In this document: positions 61,545-64,000 of the stretch, one piece after another
Layout of the letters: each line of letters starts with the position of its first letter
How positions within the stretch are numbered: position 1 is the stretch's first letter
NCBI RefSeq assembly: GCF_003268475.1
Contig: NZ_MCIF01000002.1
Location: forward strand, 4,157,744 to 4,221,743
Length of the DNA stretch: 64,000 nucleotides
DNA from: Thermogemmatispora tikiterensis
GTDB lineage: Bacteria; Chloroflexota; Ktedonobacteria; Ktedonobacterales; Ktedonobacteraceae
Reading direction: 5' to 3'
Notes under the pieces: generated by a model
The model's input: only the letters and a program-made list of their open reading frames with translations
What the model was told of the DNA's origin: nothing
The model's database searches: none
Translations under genes and position numbers: made by a program

Positions 61545-62969
61545 CTAGCGGCGCTGCGCGGCGATGAACGAAGCATACCACTGGCCGCTATCCTTAATAA
61601 TGCGCCGCTGGCTAGGATAATCGACGTAGACCAGCCCGAAGCGCTTGCTGTAGCCGAAAGCCCACTCAAAGTTGTCCAGCAAGGACCAGACCATATAGCC
61701 CTTGAGTGGCACCTGCTGAGCGAGCACGCGGCTCAGCGCCTCGATATGCAACTGCAGATAATGAATCCGCTGCCAATCGTGAACGCCCTCGCCGGTGTGC
61801 CAGTGATCCTCGAAGGCCGCGCCATTTTCTGTCACCACCAGGGCCTTGGGAGCATACTCACGGTGGAGGCGTGTCAGAATCACTTCCAGTCCTTCAGGAA
61901 AGATCTCCCAGCCCATAGCGGTATACGAAGCTCCGGGAATGCGCTCGACCACCTCATAGCTGACATTCCCCGAAGGAGTGGCGGCGGACCCGGGTCCTGC
62001 GCCGCGCACAAGCATGCGACTATAGTAATTGACGCCCAGGAAATCCAGCGGGGTCGCGATCACCGCCAGATCGTCCGCCTGGATCAAAGGAGGCGTCACA
62101 TCCAGCGTACTGAAGAGCAACTCGGGATACTCGGCATGAAATAGTGGATCAAGAAACCAGCGATTGCGGAAAGCGTCCGCCTGCTGGACGGCGGCCAGCG
62201 TCTCGGGACGCTCATCCGCGGCATAGACCGGGTAGAAATCGAGGGCGATACCGATCTGCGCCTCGCGCGGAAGCAGCGAGCGCAGGCACTGTGCAGCCAG
62301 GCCGTGAGAGAGCAGAATATGATGGCCGGCGTGGATAGCGAGCTGCTTATCATGCATGCCGGGGGCATGGATACCCAGAGCATAGCCCAAATAGGAACTG
62401 CACCACGGCTCATTATGCGTGAGCCACCAGCGGACGCGATCGCCCAGGCGGCGGGCTACCACCTCGGCATACTCGGCGAAGGCCTGAGCAGTGTCGCGCA
62501 CGAGCCAGCCGCCGCGGTCCTCAAGAGCGGCGGGCAAGTCCCAATGATAGAGCGTAACCAGCGGCTCAATACCCCGGGCGAGCAAGGTATCCACCAGACG
62601 CTCGTAGAAAGCAAGGCCCCGCTCATTGACGGGGCCGGTTCCCTGGGGCAGGACCCGCGGCCAGGAGATCGAAAAGCGGTAAGCGCGCAGATTCAGGCGA
62701 GCCATCAGCGCCACATCTTCCTCCATATGGTGATAGTGGTCGGCGGCCACCTCGCCAGTCTGGCCCTGGAAGATCGCTCCTGGCCGGGCCACAAAGCGAT
62801 CCCAGATAGAAGGGGCGCGTCCATCCTCGCGCGCCGCGCCCTCGATCTGATAAGCCGACGTGGCGGCTCCCCAGAGAAAACCGGGCGGGAAGCCGCCAGC
62901 CAGGTCACTGCCCCCTGCCAGAGAGGCGGGGAAACTACGATGGTCCTGTGGACGACCGGTAATGCTCAT
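61545..62969 (-). CDS. GH1-family beta-glucosidase
   Basis: A 474-aa retaining glycosidase of family GH1. The N-terminal signature FPPGFLWGAATSAYQIEGA is complete. The acid/base is Glu187 in THNEPW and the nucleophile is Glu381 in VTENG. MVWSLLDNFEWAFGYSKRFGL is the C-terminal aglycone region, and there is no signal peptide, so it acts in the cytoplasm on imported beta-glucosides such as cellobiose. AAGGAGG lies close before the ATG. The partial ABC permease upstream on the same strand is DppC-like, which some clusters use for oligosaccharide uptake. A 20-bp palindrome lies upstream. Confidence 0.93.
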   Translation of the reverse strand: MSITGRPQDHRSFPASLAGGSDLAGGFPPGFLWGAATSAYQIEGAAREDGRAPSIWDRFVARPGAIFQGQTGEVAADHYHHMEEDVALMARLNLRAYRFSISWPRVLPQGTGPVNERGLAFYERLVDTLLARGIEPLVTLYHWDLPAALEDRGGWLVRDTAQAFAEYAEVVARRLGDRVRWWLTHNEPWCSSYLGYALGIHAPGMHDKQLAIHAGHHILLSHGLAAQCLRSLLPREAQIGIALDFYPVYAADERPETLAAVQQADAFRNRWFLDPLFHAEYPELLFSTLDVTPPLIQADDLAVIATPLDFLGVNYYSRMLVRGAGPGSAATPSGNVSYEVVERIPGASYTAMGWEIFPEGLEVILTRLHREYAPKALVVTENGAAFEDHWHTGEGVHDWQRIHYLQLHIEALSRVLAQQVPLKGYMVWSLLDNFEWAFGYSKRFGLVYVDYPSQRRIIKDSGQWYASFIAAQRR

Positions 62970-63068
62970 TGATCCTCCTTAATAGAGGTGGCAGCTGGAG
63001 GTAGCTCAGCCTCCTCTCCTACCTCCTGTCTGACCTGCCACCTGAATCTATATGCTTCCATCCCTGGA

Positions 63069-63088
63069 TGAATAGATGCATCCATTCA
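63069..63088 (-). promoter_or_regulatory. 20-bp palindrome upstream of the GH1 gene (candidate operator)
   Basis: TGAATAGATGCATCCATTCA is a palindrome with one mismatched pair, centred 110 bp upstream of the GH1 start. TGCATGAATAG (63093-63103) partly repeats it. The layout suits a dimeric sugar-responsive repressor. Confidence 0.45.
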
Positions 63089-63169
63089 TACCTGCATGAA
63101 TAGTGACAAGAAGAAAGAGCGATAAATGATAAATTGCATGCTCCAGATGAAGCTGGGTGAAGAGATCAG

Positions 63170-64000
63170 TCAGGCAACCACAGCTCTGGTCTTGAGCAGT
63201 TTGCGCAGCTTACGCGGCATAGCCTGGCGCAGGCTTGGGTTGGCTAGCTCATCGATGCCGAAGTTGACTAGCGTCAACGCGCCGCAGACAAGGGCCACGC
63301 AGACACCGGCTGGCACAAACAGCCACCACTGGCCCGTGATCAGGGCCCCATTCAACTGGGCCCAGAAGAGGATCGAACCCCAGCTGGCATGCGAGACATC
63401 GCCCAGGCCGAGAAACTCCAGGGCTACCTCCGCGCCAAGGGCGTAGACGAAGGTACCGACGTAGGTAGAAGCGACCAGCGCGATCTCGTTGGGCAGGATC
63501 TCCAGGAAGATCGTGCGCCAGGTTACCTCACCCATTGAGCGCGCTGCCGTCACAAACTCGCGCTCCTTCAGCGAGAGCGTCTGTGAGCGCAGCACGCGTG
63601 CCCCGTAGGCCCACGAGGTGAAGAGCAGCACCATGGCGATCACAAACTCATTCTTACCCACGCCACTGGCATTGGCAAGCGAGGCCAGCACAATGGCCAG
63701 CGGCAGGCCGGGCAGTACCAGGAAAACATTGATCAGCAGCGAGAGCGCCTCATCGATCAGGCCGCCGAAGTAGGCGGAGCTGAGGCCAAAGATCACCTGC
63801 AATAGGGTGGAGCCGGTAGCGGCCACAAAGCCGATCAGCAGCGAGACACGGGCCCCATAGGCAATCTGCGAAAACATGTCCTGCCCCAGGCTCGTGGTCC
63901 CCAGAATATGCTCAGGGCTGGGCGGCTGAGCACCCTGGGCTACCTGGCTTTGAGGACCATCCGGCGGATAGGGCGTCAACAGAGGGGCGGCCAGGGCCAT
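63170..64000 (-). CDS. ABC transporter permease, DppC-like, partial (N terminus beyond the window)
   Basis: The last 276 codons of a peptide/oligosaccharide-type ABC permease. Features are ALAAPLLTPYPPDGP at the visible start, HILGTTSLGQDMFSQIAYGARVSL (residues about 31-54), five or more TM helices, and the EAA-like loop SLKEREFVTAARSMGEVTWRTIFLEILPN (about 142-170) that docks the ATPase. The ATG at the window edge is probably internal, since family members have a TM helix before it. The neighbouring GH1 gene 200 bp downstream on the same strand hints at an oligosaccharide substrate, but the family more often carries peptides. Confidence 0.88.
   Translation of the reverse strand: MALAAPLLTPYPPDGPQSQVAQGAQPPSPEHILGTTSLGQDMFSQIAYGARVSLLIGFVAATGSTLLQVIFGLSSAYFGGLIDEALSLLINVFLVLPGLPLAIVLASLANASGVGKNEFVIAMVLLFTSWAYGARVLRSQTLSLKEREFVTAARSMGEVTWRTIFLEILPNEIALVASTYVGTFVYALGAEVALEFLGLGDVSHASWGSILFWAQLNGALITGQWWLFVPAGVCVALVCGALTLVNFGIDELANPSLRQAMPRKLRKLLKTRAVVA

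Overview
The window is a GC-rich bacterial chromosome segment with about 45 protein genes on both strands. Several things point to Chloroflexota of the class Ktedonobacteria, perhaps close to Thermogemmatispora: GAF-type regulators with an XRE-like head, FHA/zinc-ribbon proteins with long proline linkers, many APC permeases, a DUF4012 giant membrane protein, and a secreted polysaccharide lyase with a cellulose-binding module. The taxon is inferred from protein style alone. I found no rRNA or tRNA gene and no CRISPR array.

Layout. 1-7000: end of a methyltransferase, GAF regulator, 60-aa excisionase-like HTH protein, rubredoxin-headed metallo-hydrolase, ECHDC3-like crotonase, APC permease and PadR regulator. 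7400-14709: a same-strand block of two paralogous unknown proteins (one with zinc ribbons and FHA) followed by three M48-type membrane proteins. The first two carry a Clp-N domain, and the first has lost every catalytic residue. A strong promoter flanked by twin 12-bp palindromes drives the trio. 14878-18856: LLM oxidoreductase, a small unknown protein, and a secreted PL4 rhamnogalacturonan lyase with CBM2. 19171-20032: kptA broken twice, by a ~293-bp IS200/IS605-like palindrome-ended element and by a 1-nt frameshift. 20341-28782: HdeD-like protein, an inactive transglutaminase-like membrane protein, a double-FHA membrane protein, a degenerate metallo-beta-lactamase, a KAS III-like enzyme, GNAT, PAP2 phosphatase and a thioesterase. 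29053-33860: FtsH, then an arsenic block (ArsN2, SigZ-like sigma factor, ArsM). 33997-38214: aldose epimerase-like protein and two APC permeases. 38842-41415: minC, minD, minE.

41416-42900 has no credible gene. Its second half (about 42120-42850) is G/T-rich on the + strand and packed with perfect inverted repeats, and I read it as a candidate large structured RNA of a kind I do not recognise. It lies directly upstream of a membrane protein with an arginine-rich head (42901), an arrangement reminiscent of OLE RNA and its membrane partner. 44028-49385: VOC protein, FAH-family hydrolase, AroE, NUDIX, MBL hydrolase. 49509-58344: UbiB/ABC1 kinase, M1 aminopeptidase with HEAT repeats, and a 1201-aa HTH-DUF4012 fusion. 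58522-64000: acetamidase with an APC permease, a GH1 beta-glucosidase behind a 20-bp palindrome, and a partial DppC-type ABC permease.

The best leads for undescribed biology are the structured RNA with its membrane protein, the Clp-N/M48 protease-pseudoprotease operon, and the kptA locus invaded by a palindrome-ended element.
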